From contig JANJTA010000033.1 of assembly GCA_024711345.1 (NCBI GenBank), positions 1-64,000 on the forward strand: a stretch of DNA of 64,000 bases, given 5' to 3'. Positions 53,691-63,530 of the stretch are shown one piece after another. The notes beneath the pieces were generated by a model. That model searched no databases and was not told where the DNA came from. It saw only the letters and a program-made list of their open reading frames with translations. Within the stretch, counting starts at the first letter, position 1. Each line of letters starts with the position of its first letter. The translations under genes were made by a program, and so were the position numbers. This DNA is from Rhodanobacter sp. GTDB lineage: Bacteria; Pseudomonadota; Gammaproteobacteria; Xanthomonadales; Rhodanobacteraceae.

Positions 53691-54488
53691 CTAGATGCCG
53701 CGGTGCAGAATCAGTTCCAGCACCGCCTTGCTGCCGAAGAACGCCAGCACCAGCACGGCCATGCCGACCAGGGTGAGGTTGACCGCGCGCGTACCGCGCC
53801 AGCCATGCCGCCAGCGGCCATACAGCAGCACGCCGAACACCAGCCAAGCCCCGATCGACAGCACGGTCTTGTGCGCCAGGTGCTGGCCGAACAGGTTGTC
53901 GACGAACAGCACGCCGGTGAGCAGGGTCAGCGTGAGCAGCACGAAGCCCGCGCTGATCAGGCGGAACAGCAAAGTTTCGGTCAGCGTCAGCGGAGGCAGC
54001 GCACGCAGCCAGTGGCCGAGCTGGCGATGGCGCAGGGCGCGTTCCTGCAGCGCCAGCAGGATCGCCAGCGCCGCGGCGATCGACAGCACGCCGAACGCGA
54101 GCAGGGCGACCGTCACATGCAGCTTGATCTGCCAGCCCATGGGCTGCGGCAGGGTGGGCGGCGCCAGGAAGCTGTCCAGCGCGAGCAGCGCGGCGGTCAG
54201 CGGGAACACGATCACGCCGAGCGCGGCGACCGGGCGCGAAGCGTTCACCAGCAGGGTCAGCGCGGAGACCACGAACGCGACCAGCGACAGCGCGGCGAAG
54301 AAGTGCAGGTCCAGCGCGCCGCGGTGCATGCCCAGCAGGATGCCGGCGTGGATCAGCACGGCGCTGCCGGCCAAACCCAGCGCCAGCCGGTTCAGCGGTT
54401 GGCCACCGCTCAGCAGCGGGCGCGCCAGCCCGGCGGCGGCGGCGAGGTAGAGCACGATCGCGAACAGGGCCAGAACGTGAAGGGTCAT
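53691..54488 (-). CDS. CcsA/YpjD-type cytochrome c assembly membrane protein
   Basis: A 265-aa membrane protein with eight predicted segments. The family marks are the conserved His in LHVTVALLAFGVLSIAAALAI, LLFRLISAGFVLLTLTLLTGVLF, and the HKTVLSIGAWLVFGVLLYGRWRHGWRG near the C-terminus, a weak version of the WWD-type haem-handling fold. In many gammaproteobacteria a gene of this kind sits divergent from ffh, as here. The specific role of the YpjD form is not settled. Confidence 0.87.
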   Translation of the reverse strand: MTLHVLALFAIVLYLAAAAGLARPLLSGGQPLNRLALGLAGSAVLIHAGILLGMHRGALDLHFFAALSLVAFVVSALTLLVNASRPVAALGVIVFPLTAALLALDSFLAPPTLPQPMGWQIKLHVTVALLAFGVLSIAAALAILLALQERALRHRQLGHWLRALPPLTLTETLLFRLISAGFVLLTLTLLTGVLFVDNLFGQHLAHKTVLSIGAWLVFGVLLYGRWRHGWRGTRAVNLTLVGMAVLVLAFFGSKAVLELILHRGI

Positions 54489-54549
54489 GGCCCGGCAGTG
54501 TCGCACAGGGGCGGGCCGGCTTGCATGCGGAGCGGGGCGATCCGTCCGC

Positions 54550-54555
54550 TATAAT
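54550..54555 (+). promoter_or_regulatory. ffh: -10 box of ffh
   Basis: A perfect TATAAT lies 30 bases before the ffh ATG. The best -35 candidates are poor or badly spaced. Confidence 0.5.
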
Positions 54556-54584
54556 CGAACACTTCCCCGTGCGCCGGTCCCGCC

Positions 54585-55955
54585 ATGTTCGAATCGCTCA
54601 GCCAACGCCTTGCCACCACCGTCAACCGCCTGCGCGGCCGCGGCCGGCTGACCGAGGAGAACATCCGCGAGGCCCTGCGCGAGGTGCGCATCGCGCTGCT
54701 GGAGGCGGACGTGGCGCTGCCGGTGGTGCAGGCGCTGATCCAGCGGATCAAGGTGCGCGCGGTCGGCCAGGACGTGATCAAGAGCCTGTCGCCGGGCCAG
54801 GCGCTGATCAAGGTGGTCAGCGACGAGCTGACCGTGGTGATGGGCACCGCCAATACCGAGCTGAACCTGGCCCAGCAGCCGCCGGCGGTGGTGCTGATGG
54901 CCGGCCTGCAGGGCGCCGGCAAGACCACCACGGTGGCCAAGCTGGCGCGGCTGCTGACCGAGCGCAGGAAGAAAAAGGTGATGGTGGTGAGCTGCGACGT
55001 CTACCGTCCGGCCGCCATCGAGCAGTTGCGCACGCTGGCCGAACAGGTCGGGGTGAAGTTCTTCCCGTCCGCGGCTGGCCAGGATCCGGTGCAGATCGCG
55101 AAGGACGCCATCGCCGCCGCCAGGCGCGAGGTGGTCGACGTGCTGCTGGTCGACACCGCCGGCCGCCTGCACGTGGACGAGACGATGATGGCCGAGATCA
55201 AGGCGCTGCATGCCGCGGTCACGCCGATCGAAACCCTGTTCGTGGTCGATGCGATGACCGGCCAGGACGCCGCCAACACCGCCAAGGCGTTCAACGAGGC
55301 GCTGCCGCTGACCGGCGTGATCCTGACCAAGACCGACGGCGATGCCCGCGGCGGTGCGGCGCTGTCGGTGCGCTACGTCACCGGCAAGCCGATCAAGTTC
55401 CTCGGCGCCGGCGAGAAGAGCGACGCGCTGGAGCCGTTCCATCCCGATCGTCTGGCCCAGCGCATCCTCGGCATGGGCGACGTGTTGTCGCTGGTGGAGG
55501 AGGTCGAGCGCAAGGTCGACCAGGACAAGGCGCAGAAGCTGGCCCAGAAGGTGATGAAGGGCAAGCGCTTCGACCTCAACGACATGAAGGACCAGCTGGA
55601 GCAGATGGGCAACATGGGCGGGCTGGCCGGGCTGATGGACAAGCTGCCCGGCGTGTCCAGCCTGCCGGACAGCGTGAAGTCCAAGGTCAACGATGGCGAG
55701 ATGAAGCGGATGATCGCGATCATCAGCTCGATGACCAAGAAGGAGCGCCGTCATCCGGACCTGCTGAACGGCTCGCGCCGCGCGCGCGTGGCGCGTGGTT
55801 CGGGCACCCAGCCGGCCGACGTCAACCGCCTGCTCAAGCAGTACATGCAGATGGAAAAGATGATGTCCAAGCTGTCCAAGGGCGGCAGCAAGGGCCTGCT
55901 GCGGCAGATGCGCGGCGCCATGAAGGGCATGGGCGGATTGCCGCCGCTGCGCTGA
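54585..55955 (+). CDS. ffh: Signal recognition particle protein Ffh
   Basis: A 456-aa GTPase that delivers nascent membrane proteins with 4.5S RNA. The NG domain has GLQGAGKTTTVAKLA (about residues 106-120), DVYRPAAIEQL, DTAGRLHVDE and TKTDGDARGGAALS; the Met-rich M domain (about 325-456) binds RNA and signal peptides and includes KMMSKL. Length agrees with E. coli Ffh (453). Confidence 0.97.
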   Translation: MFESLSQRLATTVNRLRGRGRLTEENIREALREVRIALLEADVALPVVQALIQRIKVRAVGQDVIKSLSPGQALIKVVSDELTVVMGTANTELNLAQQPPAVVLMAGLQGAGKTTTVAKLARLLTERRKKKVMVVSCDVYRPAAIEQLRTLAEQVGVKFFPSAAGQDPVQIAKDAIAAARREVVDVLLVDTAGRLHVDETMMAEIKALHAAVTPIETLFVVDAMTGQDAANTAKAFNEALPLTGVILTKTDGDARGGAALSVRYVTGKPIKFLGAGEKSDALEPFHPDRLAQRILGMGDVLSLVEEVERKVDQDKAQKLAQKVMKGKRFDLNDMKDQLEQMGNMGGLAGLMDKLPGVSSLPDSVKSKVNDGEMKRMIAIISSMTKKERRHPDLLNGSRRARVARGSGTQPADVNRLLKQYMQMEKMMSKLSKGGSKGLLRQMRGAMKGMGGLPPLR

Positions 55956-56087
55956 ACGCGTAGTGGCCGCGGCTTTTCCGTTCCCTATTCCCTATTCCCT
56001 TTTCCCGGTTCCGCCTTTAAAATGCCGCGTTTACCGCGCACGGCTCTCGTGTGCCTGCCGCCGGTTCGGCAATTCTGGAGTTCTACC

Positions 56088-56342
56088 ATGGTCAAGATTC
56101 GTCTTTCGCGCGGTGGCGCCAAGGGCCGTCCGTTCTACCACGTCGTCGTCACCGATCAGCGCAACAAGCGCGACGGTCGCAACATCGAGAACGTGGGCTT
56201 CTACAACCCGGTTGCGGCGGGCAAGGACAAGCGCCTCGAGCTGAACGTCGCGCGCGTGCAGGAGTGGGTCGGCAAGGGTGCCCAGCTGACCGACAAGGTC
56301 GCCGCCCTGGTCAAGGAAGCCGGCAAGCAGCAGGCTGCCTGA
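56088..56342 (+). CDS. rpsP: 30S ribosomal protein S16
   Basis: An 84-aa protein starting [20 protein letters not shown], with [16 protein letters not shown] 56088 has GGAG at seven bases. A TTTAAAAT at about 56015-56022 is a possible -10 box. First gene of rpsP-rimM-trmD-rplS. Confidence 0.97.
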   Translation: MVKIRLSRGGAKGRPFYHVVVTDQRNKRDGRNIENVGFYNPVAAGKDKRLELNVARVQEWVGKGAQLTDKVAALVKEAGKQQAA

Positions 56343-56344
56343 GT

Positions 56345-56860
56345 ATGACTGCAGCCGGTCGGCGCGTCCTGATCGGACGCATCGTCGGGCTGTATGGCGT
56401 GCAGGGCTGGCTCAAGATCGAATCCTGGGCCGATCCGCGCATGCGGATCTTCGACTACCAGCCGTGGCTGCTCGGTGCAGCGCCCGGCACGGAGACGCAG
56501 GTCAGCGGTGTCAAGGGTCGTACGCAGGGCAAGGGCTTGGTAGCTCATCTGCCCGGCGTGGACGACCGGGAGCAGGCAGCGGCGCTGGTCGGCAGCGACA
56601 TCCATGTCGCCCGCGAGCAGCTGCCGCCTCCTGCGGAAGGCGAGTATTACTGGGTCGACCTCGAGGGACTTGAGGTCGTCACCACGGAGGGCGTGAGGCT
56701 GGGGCGGGTCAGTCACCTGTTCGCCACCGGCGCCAACGATGTGGTGGTGGTGAGGGACGGCGAGCGCGAGCGGCTGGTTCCTTTCGTCCAGGGTTCGTAT
56801 GTGCGTTCGGTGGATCTGTCCGCAGGGCGCATGGTGGTGGACTGGGATCCCGAATTCTGA
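56345..56860 (+). CDS. rimM: Ribosome maturation factor RimM
   Basis: A 171-aa 30S assembly factor that binds S19. The [21 protein letters not shown]-terminus and [23 protein letters not shown] with the PRC-barrel domain are typical; it ends [14 protein letters not shown]. It starts two bases after rpsP. Confidence 0.95.
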   Translation: MTAAGRRVLIGRIVGLYGVQGWLKIESWADPRMRIFDYQPWLLGAAPGTETQVSGVKGRTQGKGLVAHLPGVDDREQAAALVGSDIHVAREQLPPPAEGEYYWVDLEGLEVVTTEGVRLGRVSHLFATGANDVVVVRDGERERLVPFVQGSYVRSVDLSAGRMVVDWDPEF

Positions 56861-56891
56861 GGTCGCCGTTCGCGGGCTAAGGTCGAGGATC

Positions 56892-57665
56892 ATGCGCATC
56901 GATGTCGTCAGCCTGTTTCCCGACTTCGTGCGCCAGTGCGCCGCGGTCGGTGTAGTGGGACGCGCACAGCAGCGCGAGCTGCTGCAGGTGGAAACCTGGA
57001 ACCCGCGCGACTACGCCACCGACAAGCATCGCAGCGTGGACAGCAGCGCGTACGGCGGCGGTCCGGGCATGGTGATGATGATCGAGCCGTTGCGCACGAC
57101 CCTGGCGGCCATGCGTGCGGCGGCACCGGAACCGGTGCATCTGGTTTATCTCAGTCCGCAGGGAGCGCGGCTGACGCAGGGCAGGGTGGAAGCGCTGGCG
57201 AAGCTGCCGCGCATCGCCTTGCTCTGCGGGCGTTACGAAGGTGTGGACGAGCGTCTGCTGGCGCACGAGGTCGACGAGGAGCTTTCCATCGGCGATTATG
57301 TGCTGTCCGGCGGCGAGCTCGCCGCGGCGGTGGTCATCGACGCGGTGGGGCGCTTGCAGGAAGGCGCGTTGAACGACGCGCAGTCGGCCGGGCAGGATTC
57401 ATTCTCGGATGGCCTGCTGGATTGTCCGCACTATGCGAAACCGGTGCACGATGCGCTGGGTTCCGTACCGGAGGTGCTGTTGTCCGGCGACCATGCGGCG
57501 ATTGCCCGCTGGCGCCTGAAGCAGTCGCTGGGACGGACCTGGTTGCGGCGACCCGATTTGTTGTCACAGCGGGGGCTGGATGCGCCATCCCGGGCCCTGC
57601 TGGATGAATTCCGCCGCGAACACGCCTCGCGAGGGCCGACACGGCAAGACGATGCGACCGGTTGA
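56892..57665 (+). CDS. trmD: tRNA (guanine-37-N1)-methyltransferase
   Basis: A 257-aa SPOUT enzyme that methylates G37 of several tRNAs. Motifs: [44 protein letters not shown] (SAM knot) and [19 protein letters not shown]. It follows rimM by 31 bases. Length matches E. coli TrmD (255). Confidence 0.97.
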   Translation: MRIDVVSLFPDFVRQCAAVGVVGRAQQRELLQVETWNPRDYATDKHRSVDSSAYGGGPGMVMMIEPLRTTLAAMRAAAPEPVHLVYLSPQGARLTQGRVEALAKLPRIALLCGRYEGVDERLLAHEVDEELSIGDYVLSGGELAAAVVIDAVGRLQEGALNDAQSAGQDSFSDGLLDCPHYAKPVHDALGSVPEVLLSGDHAAIARWRLKQSLGRTWLRRPDLLSQRGLDAPSRALLDEFRREHASRGPTRQDDATG

Positions 57666-57711
57666 CGGCCGCAGCCATTGATATCGATTTACGTGAACCG
57701 ACAGGTGCGCC

Positions 57712-58104
57712 ATGAACAAGATCATTGAACAGTTCGAATCCGAGCAGATCACCCGCCAGCTGCCGGAATTCAGCCCCGGCGACACCGTGGTGGTCAACGT
57801 CAAGGTGAAGGAAGGCAACCGCGAGCGCGTGCAGGCGTTCGAAGGCATCGTCATCGCCCGGCGCAGCCGCGGCCTGCATTCGGCCTTCACCGTGCGCAAG
57901 ATCTCGCACGGCACCGGCGTGGAGCGCGTGTTCCAGGCGCACAGCCCGGCCATCGACTCGGTGACCGTGAAGCGCCGGGGCAAGGTGCGCGGCGCCAAGC
58001 TGTACTACCTGCGTGGTCTGGAAGGCAAGGCCGCCCGCATCAAGGAAGACGTCGCCGCCGCTGCCGCCGCCAAGGCCAACGCGAAGGCTGGCGCTGCCGA
58101 GTAA
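57712..58104 (+). CDS. rplS: 50S ribosomal protein L19
   Basis: A 130-aa protein with [26 protein letters not shown], the [32 protein letters not shown] core and an Ala/Lys-rich tail slightly longer than in E. coli (115). Last gene of the operon; a strong terminator follows. Confidence 0.97.
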   Translation: MNKIIEQFESEQITRQLPEFSPGDTVVVNVKVKEGNRERVQAFEGIVIARRSRGLHSAFTVRKISHGTGVERVFQAHSPAIDSVTVKRRGKVRGAKLYYLRGLEGKAARIKEDVAAAAAAKANAKAGAAE

Positions 58105-58130
58105 TTCGCCCGGCGCTCGCCGTGGCATGA

Positions 58131-58160
58131 AAAAACCCGCGGAGCGATCCGCGGGTTTTT
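58131..58160. terminator. Bidirectional terminator between rplS and fimX
   Basis: A 13-bp perfect stem (58131-58143 with 58148-58160) whose arms begin with AAAAA and end in TTTTT, around GCGA. It reads as a Rho-independent terminator on both strands and separates convergent rplS and fimX. Confidence 0.92.
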
Positions 58161-58202
58161 CGTGTCTGCGGAGCGGCTGGCGGCGCGTCTGGCCGCCTGC
58201 CG

Positions 58203-60245
58203 TCACTCCAGGCGTTGCGGCTGCTGCAGGAAGTTGCCCTGCACGAAATCCACGCCGCAGGCGAACAGCAGCGAGGTGCTGGTGGCGTCCTCGACCCACT
58301 CGGCGATGGTCAGTCGCTTCAGCTCGTGGGCCTGCTGGCAGATCTCGGCCACCTTCTTCTGGCTTTCCGGGTGCTGCGGCAGGTCGGCCATGTAGCTGCG
58401 GTCGATCTTCAGGTAGTCCGCGTCGATGTGATTGAGCAGCTGGAATGAATTCAGCCCCGAACCGAACTGCTCCAGCGCGAAGCGCCCGCCCAGTTTCTTC
58501 CAGCCGTTGACGAACTCCTGGGCCGGGCGCAGCAAGGTCATCACCTTGCTCTCGGTCATCTCCAGCACCAGCTGGCCGCGCTTCAAACCGGCCTGCTTGA
58601 GCCGGTCGCCCAGCCATGCCAGCAGCGTGTCGTCCTGCAGCGAGGCGGCGGTGAGCTTGATGAAGAACGTGGTCTGCTGGCCCTGGCCTTCGCGTTCCTG
58701 CAGCGCCTTGATGGCCTGCTCGAGCACCCAGCGGTCCATCGCTCCGGTGAGACCGTGTTTTTCGGCGATCGGCATGAAGAAGCCGGGCAGCACCTCGCCC
58801 TGCGGGCCGTTCATGCGCAGCAGAATCTCCGAATAGTCGCCCTCGGCGTCCTGCAGACTGATGGTCTGCTGGTGGTAGAGCACCAGGCCTTCCCCGACCA
58901 GCGCCTTGCGCAGCAGTTCCAGCCAGTAGCGTTCGCGTTCCTCGTCGGCCTTCTCGCGCGCGGCGGGGTCATGCAGCTCCACCTGGCTGCCGCCCAGGCT
59001 CTGCGCGGTGCGCAGGGCCTGACTGGCCTGGTTGAGCAGCAGTTCGGTATTGGCGTTCTTTTCGCCCAGCAGGCTGCCGCCGATGCTGGCGGTGACCGTG
59101 ATCGAGCGCGAGCCGGCGTCGAAGATCTCGTTGCTGACGCTGTGCTGCAGCTTGGCGATCCACTCCTTGATCGCCTCGTCCGGGCGCGCATCGAGCACCA
59201 CGCCCAGGGTGTGCTCGGCGAGCATGCCGGCGACGTCCTCGGCGCCGAGCAGCATGCGGATGCGGTCGGCGAAACCGGCCAGCAAATCGTCGGCCTTGCC
59301 CAGGCCGATGCCGCCCACCAGCGAGGTCCAGTTGTCCGGCTCGATCAGCAGCAGCGACTGGCCCTTCTTGCCCTTCGCCGCCGCGGTGACGGCATCGTCG
59401 ATGGACTCCAGCATGCGGGCGCGGTTGAACAGGCCGGTGACCGGATCGCGCTGCAGCTGCTCCAGCACGGCCTGGTCGACCAGTTGCCGGCGGAACACGA
59501 TCTGCAGGCAGGGTTCGCCCTCGAACGTGGCCGGCGCGAATTCCACCGTGGCGTCGAACTGGCTGCCGTCGGCGCGGCGCGCGTGCAGGGTGAGCTGGGA
59601 GGGCGTCTTCTCCTGCCGCGCGTGGCCGCGCAGCAGGGCCTTGAACTCGTCGGCATGGGTCGAGTCGATCATGTCCAGTACCGGCAGCCCGAGCAGGTCG
59701 TCGAAGCTGTCGTAGCCGAACGTTTCCAGGTAGGCGTGGTTGGCCCGCACGTGCATGCCCTCGTGCACGTAGGCGATCGCGTCGGTGGAGGAGTCGAGCA
59801 GCGCGTCGCAGCGCCGCTCCGACTCGCGCAGTGCGGTTTCCAGGCGGCGCACCTGGCGGCGCGTCTGCAGCGACTCGAACTCGCGCTGCAGCACCGCGAT
59901 CAGCTGTTTCGGCTGGCTGCGCGAGGCGACGCCGCGGGCGCCGTGCACGAACAGGTCCGCCACGATCTGGTTGTCGATCGCGTTGACCAGGCCCAGCAGC
60001 GAGTAGTCGCGGCCATAGGCATCGAGCACCTTGACCGCCTCTTCCAGGCTGATGCCGGTGATCGCCGGATCGAACATCACCACGTCCGGCTCCAGTTCGT
60101 TCACCGCGGCCTGCATCTGCTCCACGTTGGTGGCGCGGGCCGGCCGTACGGCAATGCCGGTGTTGCGCAGCAGGCTGATGATCTGCTCAGCCTCCTCCAG
60201 CGAGCCTTCGACGAAGAGGATCTTGATGACGAAATCTTTTTTCAT
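58203..60245 (-). CDS. fimX: FimX-type REC-PAS-GGDEF-EAL protein (type IV pilus regulator)
   Basis: A 680-aa cyclic-di-GMP effector. Order: degenerate receiver (about 4-125, ILFVEGSLEEAEQIISLLRNTG); PAS (about 145-265, DALLDSSTDAIAYVHEGMHVRANHAYLETFGY); degenerate GGDEF (about 275-415, LQRDPVTGLFNRARML, with no GGDEF site, LAEHTLGVVL in its place); EAL (about 430-675, with SEILLRM in place of EALLR). Loss of both catalytic motifs is the known state of FimX, where the EAL domain binds cyclic-di-GMP and a PilZ partner controls twitching motility. ATG 60245 is the natural start. Confidence 0.87.
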   Translation of the reverse strand: MKKDFVIKILFVEGSLEEAEQIISLLRNTGIAVRPARATNVEQMQAAVNELEPDVVMFDPAITGISLEEAVKVLDAYGRDYSLLGLVNAIDNQIVADLFVHGARGVASRSQPKQLIAVLQREFESLQTRRQVRRLETALRESERRCDALLDSSTDAIAYVHEGMHVRANHAYLETFGYDSFDDLLGLPVLDMIDSTHADEFKALLRGHARQEKTPSQLTLHARRADGSQFDATVEFAPATFEGEPCLQIVFRRQLVDQAVLEQLQRDPVTGLFNRARMLESIDDAVTAAAKGKKGQSLLLIEPDNWTSLVGGIGLGKADDLLAGFADRIRMLLGAEDVAGMLAEHTLGVVLDARPDEAIKEWIAKLQHSVSNEIFDAGSRSITVTASIGGSLLGEKNANTELLLNQASQALRTAQSLGGSQVELHDPAAREKADEERERYWLELLRKALVGEGLVLYHQQTISLQDAEGDYSEILLRMNGPQGEVLPGFFMPIAEKHGLTGAMDRWVLEQAIKALQEREGQGQQTTFFIKLTAASLQDDTLLAWLGDRLKQAGLKRGQLVLEMTESKVMTLLRPAQEFVNGWKKLGGRFALEQFGSGLNSFQLLNHIDADYLKIDRSYMADLPQHPESQKKVAEICQQAHELKRLTIAEWVEDATSTSLLFACGVDFVQGNFLQQPQRLE

Positions 60246-60381
60246 GGGGCGTGAAGCTGTTCCGTTGATCACCGCGGGCGGTGCGGGGCGGCTGGCGCAC
60301 TCGGCCGCGATGACTGTTTGTAACGGATTCCGCCGGCAGCCGCCAGCGGGAAAATCATGCAACGAGCCCCACTGCCTGCTT

Positions 60382-61398
60382 TTACAGCGGCCGTTTGGAG
60401 GCGTCGCCGCCCACCTCGCGTACCAGCCGGGGCACCAGGTAGCCGGGCAGGCGGGCGCGCAGCGCTTCCACCAGAGCCAGCGCGCGGCGGTCGTCGACCT
60501 CGAAGTGCGCGGCGCCCTGCACGCGGTCGAGCTGGTGCAGGTAGTACGGCAGCACGCCGGCGGCGAACAGCCGTTCGGACAGCTCGGCCAGCGCGTCGGC
60601 GTCGTCGTTGACCCCGCGCAGCAGCACCGACTGGTTGAGTACGGTGGCGCCGGCCGCGCGCAGGCGGGCGCAGGCGGCGTCGACGCTGGCGTCCAGTTCG
60701 TTGGCGTGGTTTGCGTGCAGTACCACCACCTTCTGCAGCGGCAGCGCTCCCAGCCAGCCGATGAAGGCGTCGTCGATGCGCTCCGGCAGCACCACCGGCA
60801 GGCGGCTGTGGATGCGCAGGCGGATGACCTGCGGCAAGTCGGCCAGGCCGCGGCCCAGTTCCTCCAGCTTGCTGGTGGCCAGCGACAGCGGATCGCCGCC
60901 GGACAGGATCAGCTCGCTGATCGAGGGATCCTGGCGCAGATGCTCCAGCGCCTGCTTCCACTGGCCGGACGCGGCCATCTCTTCGCCGTACGGGAAGTGC
61001 CGGCGGAAGCAGTAGCGGCAGTTGACCGCACAGCTGCCGCTGGCGATCAGCAGCGCGCGGCCGTGGTACTTGTGCAGCACACCGCGCGCCTCGCGCGCGG
61101 CCATGTCGCCAACCGCGTCGGCGACGAAACCGGGCACCTCGTCCAGTTCGGCCAGTTGCGGCAGCACCTGCAGCAGCAGCGGATCGCGCGGGTCGCCGTG
61201 GCGCATGCGGGCCACGAAGCCGCGCGGCACGCGCAATTGGAAACCGGCGTCTGCCGGCGGCAACTCGCCGGCCAGGTGCTGCAGTCCGACCAACTGCAGG
61301 AGTTCGGCGGCGTCGGTGACGGCCTCGCGCCACAGCTGGCGCCAGTCGGCGGCCGGTGCGTCCGGCGTAATGCGGGCGGCAGGGCTTGCGGTTATCAT
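60382..61398 (-). CDS. epmB: EF-P beta-lysylation enzyme EpmB (lysine 2,3-aminomutase-like)
   Basis: A 338-aa radical SAM enzyme that makes (R)-beta-lysine for EF-P. The cluster motif is CAVNCRYC (C123, C127, C130), followed by RRHFPY. SELILSGGDPLSLATSKL is the PLP/SAM region of aminomutases. The enzyme is short like E. coli EpmB (342) and lacks the oligomerisation extension of catabolic lysine aminomutase. It is divergent from efp, its target. Confidence 0.94.
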   Translation of the reverse strand: MITASPAARITPDAPAADWRQLWREAVTDAAELLQLVGLQHLAGELPPADAGFQLRVPRGFVARMRHGDPRDPLLLQVLPQLAELDEVPGFVADAVGDMAAREARGVLHKYHGRALLIASGSCAVNCRYCFRRHFPYGEEMAASGQWKQALEHLRQDPSISELILSGGDPLSLATSKLEELGRGLADLPQVIRLRIHSRLPVVLPERIDDAFIGWLGALPLQKVVVLHANHANELDASVDAACARLRAAGATVLNQSVLLRGVNDDADALAELSERLFAAGVLPYYLHQLDRVQGAAHFEVDDRRALALVEALRARLPGYLVPRLVREVGGDASKRPL

Positions 61399-61464
61399 GT
61401 GTGGCCTTGTCTGGGCCGGCCGGCCCGTCAAACCGACTATTTTAGCCGCCGGCAGCGGCGCAGG

Positions 61465-61481
61465 GGCCCGTTTCGGGCCCT
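61465..61481 (+). other. Hairpin in the efp 5-prime leader
   Basis: GGGCCCG at 61465-61471 pairs with CGGGCCC at 61475-61481 around TTT, about 35 bases before the efp start. No T-run follows, so it is not an ordinary terminator. It may stabilise the leader or be incidental. Confidence 0.4.
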
Positions 61482-61515
61482 TGAACATTGAAATTCATTT
61501 CTCGGAGCTCATTGC

Positions 61516-62082
61516 ATGGCCACCGCCGGTCTCAACGACGTCAAGAAGGGTATGAAGATCCTTCACAACAACGATCCGTGGATCATCACCGAAGCCGAGT
61601 TCATCAAGCCCGGCAAGGGCCAGGCGTTCACCCGCATCTTCATCCGCAACCTGAAGACCGGGCGCACCACTGAGCAGACGATGAAGTCCAGCGACTCGTT
61701 CGAGGTGGCGGACGTCACCGACACCGACATGCAGTACCTGTACTCCGACGGCGAATTCTGGCACTTCATGCACCAGGAGTCGTTCGAGCAGCACCAGGCC
61801 AGCAAGACCGGCGTCGGCGACGCGGCGAAGTGGCTGAAGGGCGAAGAAGAGTGCGTGGTCACGCTGTTCAACGGCGAGATCATCGCGGTGCAGCCGCCGA
61901 ATTTCGTCGAGCTGAAGATCGTCGAGACCGACCCCGGCGTGCGCGGCGACACCTCCGGCGGCGGCGGCAAGCCGGCCACGCTGGAGACCGGCGCGGTGGT
62001 GCGCGTGCCGCTGTTCGTGGGCACCGACGAGGTGATCAAGGTCGACACCCGCACCGGCGAGTACGTCAGCCGCGTCAAGTGA
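61516..62082 (+). CDS. efp: Elongation factor P
   Basis: A 188-aa three-domain translation factor that rescues ribosomes stalled at polyproline. The modified lysine is K34 in the [13 protein letters not shown] loop, which matches the EpmA/EpmB lysylation type rather than the Arg32 rhamnosylated type; epmB next door agrees. The C-terminus has [35 protein letters not shown] 61516 has GGAGC upstream. Confidence 0.97.
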   Translation: MATAGLNDVKKGMKILHNNDPWIITEAEFIKPGKGQAFTRIFIRNLKTGRTTEQTMKSSDSFEVADVTDTDMQYLYSDGEFWHFMHQESFEQHQASKTGVGDAAKWLKGEEECVVTLFNGEIIAVQPPNFVELKIVETDPGVRGDTSGGGGKPATLETGAVVRVPLFVGTDEVIKVDTRTGEYVSRVK

Positions 62083-62119
62083 GTCCGTACGATTCCGGCC
62101 CTGCCGGGATCGTCGAAAC

Positions 62120-62152
62120 ATGGGGCGGGCGCCGGGAGGCGGGCCGCCCCAT
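62120..62152 (+). terminator. Hairpin after efp
   Basis: ATGGGGCGG at 62120-62128 pairs with CCGCCCCAT at 62144-62152 in the 102-base gap after efp. There is no T-run; a weaker hairpin (TTCCGGCCCTGCCGGGA, near 62093-62109) precedes it. Termination is plausible but not certain. Confidence 0.45.
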
Positions 62153-62184
62153 CTCGTATCCATTCCTTGCAGAGTGAGTGAGCG

Positions 62185-63516
62185 ATGAGCCACGCCGCCC
62201 CACAGCCTGTCGACCTGGTGATCGAAGCCCGCTGGGTGGTGCCGGTCGAACCGCACGCGGTGGTGCTGGAAAACCACGCGGTGGCGGTGCACGACGGTCG
62301 CATCGTGGCGCTGCTGCCGATCGCCGACGCGCGCGCCGCCTACGTGCCGCGCGAGCGCGTCGAACTGGGCGAGCATGCGCTGATCCCCGGCCTGGTCAAC
62401 AGCCACACGCACAACCCGATGACGCTGCTACGCGGGCTGGCCGACGACCTGCCGCTGATGGTGTGGCTGCAGCAGTACATCTGGCCCGCCGAGGCGAAAG
62501 TGCTGGGACCGGAGTTCGTGCGCGACGGCGTGGAACTGGCGGTGGCCGAAATGCTCCGCGGCGGCACCACCTGCGCCAACGAGAACTACTTCTTCCCCGA
62601 CGTGATCGGCGCCACTTACCGCAAGCTGGGCTTCCGCGCGGTGGTCGGCCTGCCGGTAATCGAATTCCCCACCGCCTGGGCAAAGAGCCAGGACGAGTAC
62701 TTCGAGCGCGCCGGCGCCGTGCACGACAGCTTCCGCGGCGACGCCCTGATCAGCACCGCATTCGTGCCGCACGCGCCGTACACGGTATCGGACGAGAGCT
62801 TCGAGCGCATCCGCGTGTTGTCCGACCAGCTCGACATCCCGGTGCACCTGCACACGCACGAGACCGCGCACGAGGTCGAGGAGGAGAAGGCCAAGAGCGG
62901 GCTGCGCCCGTTCCAGCGACTGCAGAAGCTGGGCCTGGTCAACGACCGCCTGATCGCCGTGCACATGACCCAGCTGACCGACGGCGAGATCGCCGCCTGC
63001 GCCGCGGCCGGCGTGTCGGTGGTGCACTGCCCGGAGTCCAACCTCAAGCTCGCCTCCGGTTTTTGCCCGGCGGAAAAACTGCGCGCGGCCGGGGTCAACC
63101 TGGCGCTGGGCACCGACGGCTGCGCCTCCAACAACGACCTGGACATGTTCGGCGAGATGCGCACCGCCGCACTGCTGGCCAAGGCGGTGGCCGGCGACGC
63201 CGCCGCGTTCGATGCGGCGTTCGCGCTGCGCGCGGCCACGCTCAACGGCGCGAAAGCGATCGGGCAGGAAGCGACGATCGGCTCGATCGAAGTCGGCAAG
63301 CAGGCCGACTTCGCCGCCGTGCGGCTGAGCGAGCTGGAGACCCAGCCGCTGTTCCATGTCGTCTCGCAGCTGGTCTACGCCACTGGCCGCCACCAGGTCA
63401 GCGACGTGTGGATCGCCGGCCGGCGCAAGCTGGCCGCGCGCGAACTGGTCGGCATGGATACCGCCGCGATCCTCGAGCGCACGCGCGCCTGGCGCGAGCG
63501 CATTGCCTCGGCCTGA
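62185..63516 (+). CDS. mtaD: TRZ/ATZ family amidohydrolase (MTA/SAH deaminase type)
   Basis: A 443-aa metal-dependent deaminase. The metal motif NSHTHNPMTLLRG (about residues 72-84), VHLHTHETAHEVEEE (His near 222-224), the Asp in LALGTDGCASNNDLDM, and VHMTQLTDGEIA place it in the 5-methylthioadenosine/S-adenosylhomocysteine deaminase group. Placement before ubiG, a SAM-using methyltransferase that yields S-adenosylhomocysteine, supports that substrate but is only context. Confidence 0.85.
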   Translation: MSHAAPQPVDLVIEARWVVPVEPHAVVLENHAVAVHDGRIVALLPIADARAAYVPRERVELGEHALIPGLVNSHTHNPMTLLRGLADDLPLMVWLQQYIWPAEAKVLGPEFVRDGVELAVAEMLRGGTTCANENYFFPDVIGATYRKLGFRAVVGLPVIEFPTAWAKSQDEYFERAGAVHDSFRGDALISTAFVPHAPYTVSDESFERIRVLSDQLDIPVHLHTHETAHEVEEEKAKSGLRPFQRLQKLGLVNDRLIAVHMTQLTDGEIAACAAAGVSVVHCPESNLKLASGFCPAEKLRAAGVNLALGTDGCASNNDLDMFGEMRTAALLAKAVAGDAAAFDAAFALRAATLNGAKAIGQEATIGSIEVGKQADFAAVRLSELETQPLFHVVSQLVYATGRHQVSDVWIAGRRKLAARELVGMDTAAILERTRAWRERIASA

Positions 63517-63530
63517 ACCGGAGTCTCTCG

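Noticed and set aside
58755-60254. 499-codon plus-strand frame opposite fimX
   Set aside because: It has no motif and is antisense to the clear FimX domains.
61465-61481. Attenuator terminator before efp
   Set aside because: The hairpin is not followed by a T-run and no leader peptide or known ligand motif is visible.
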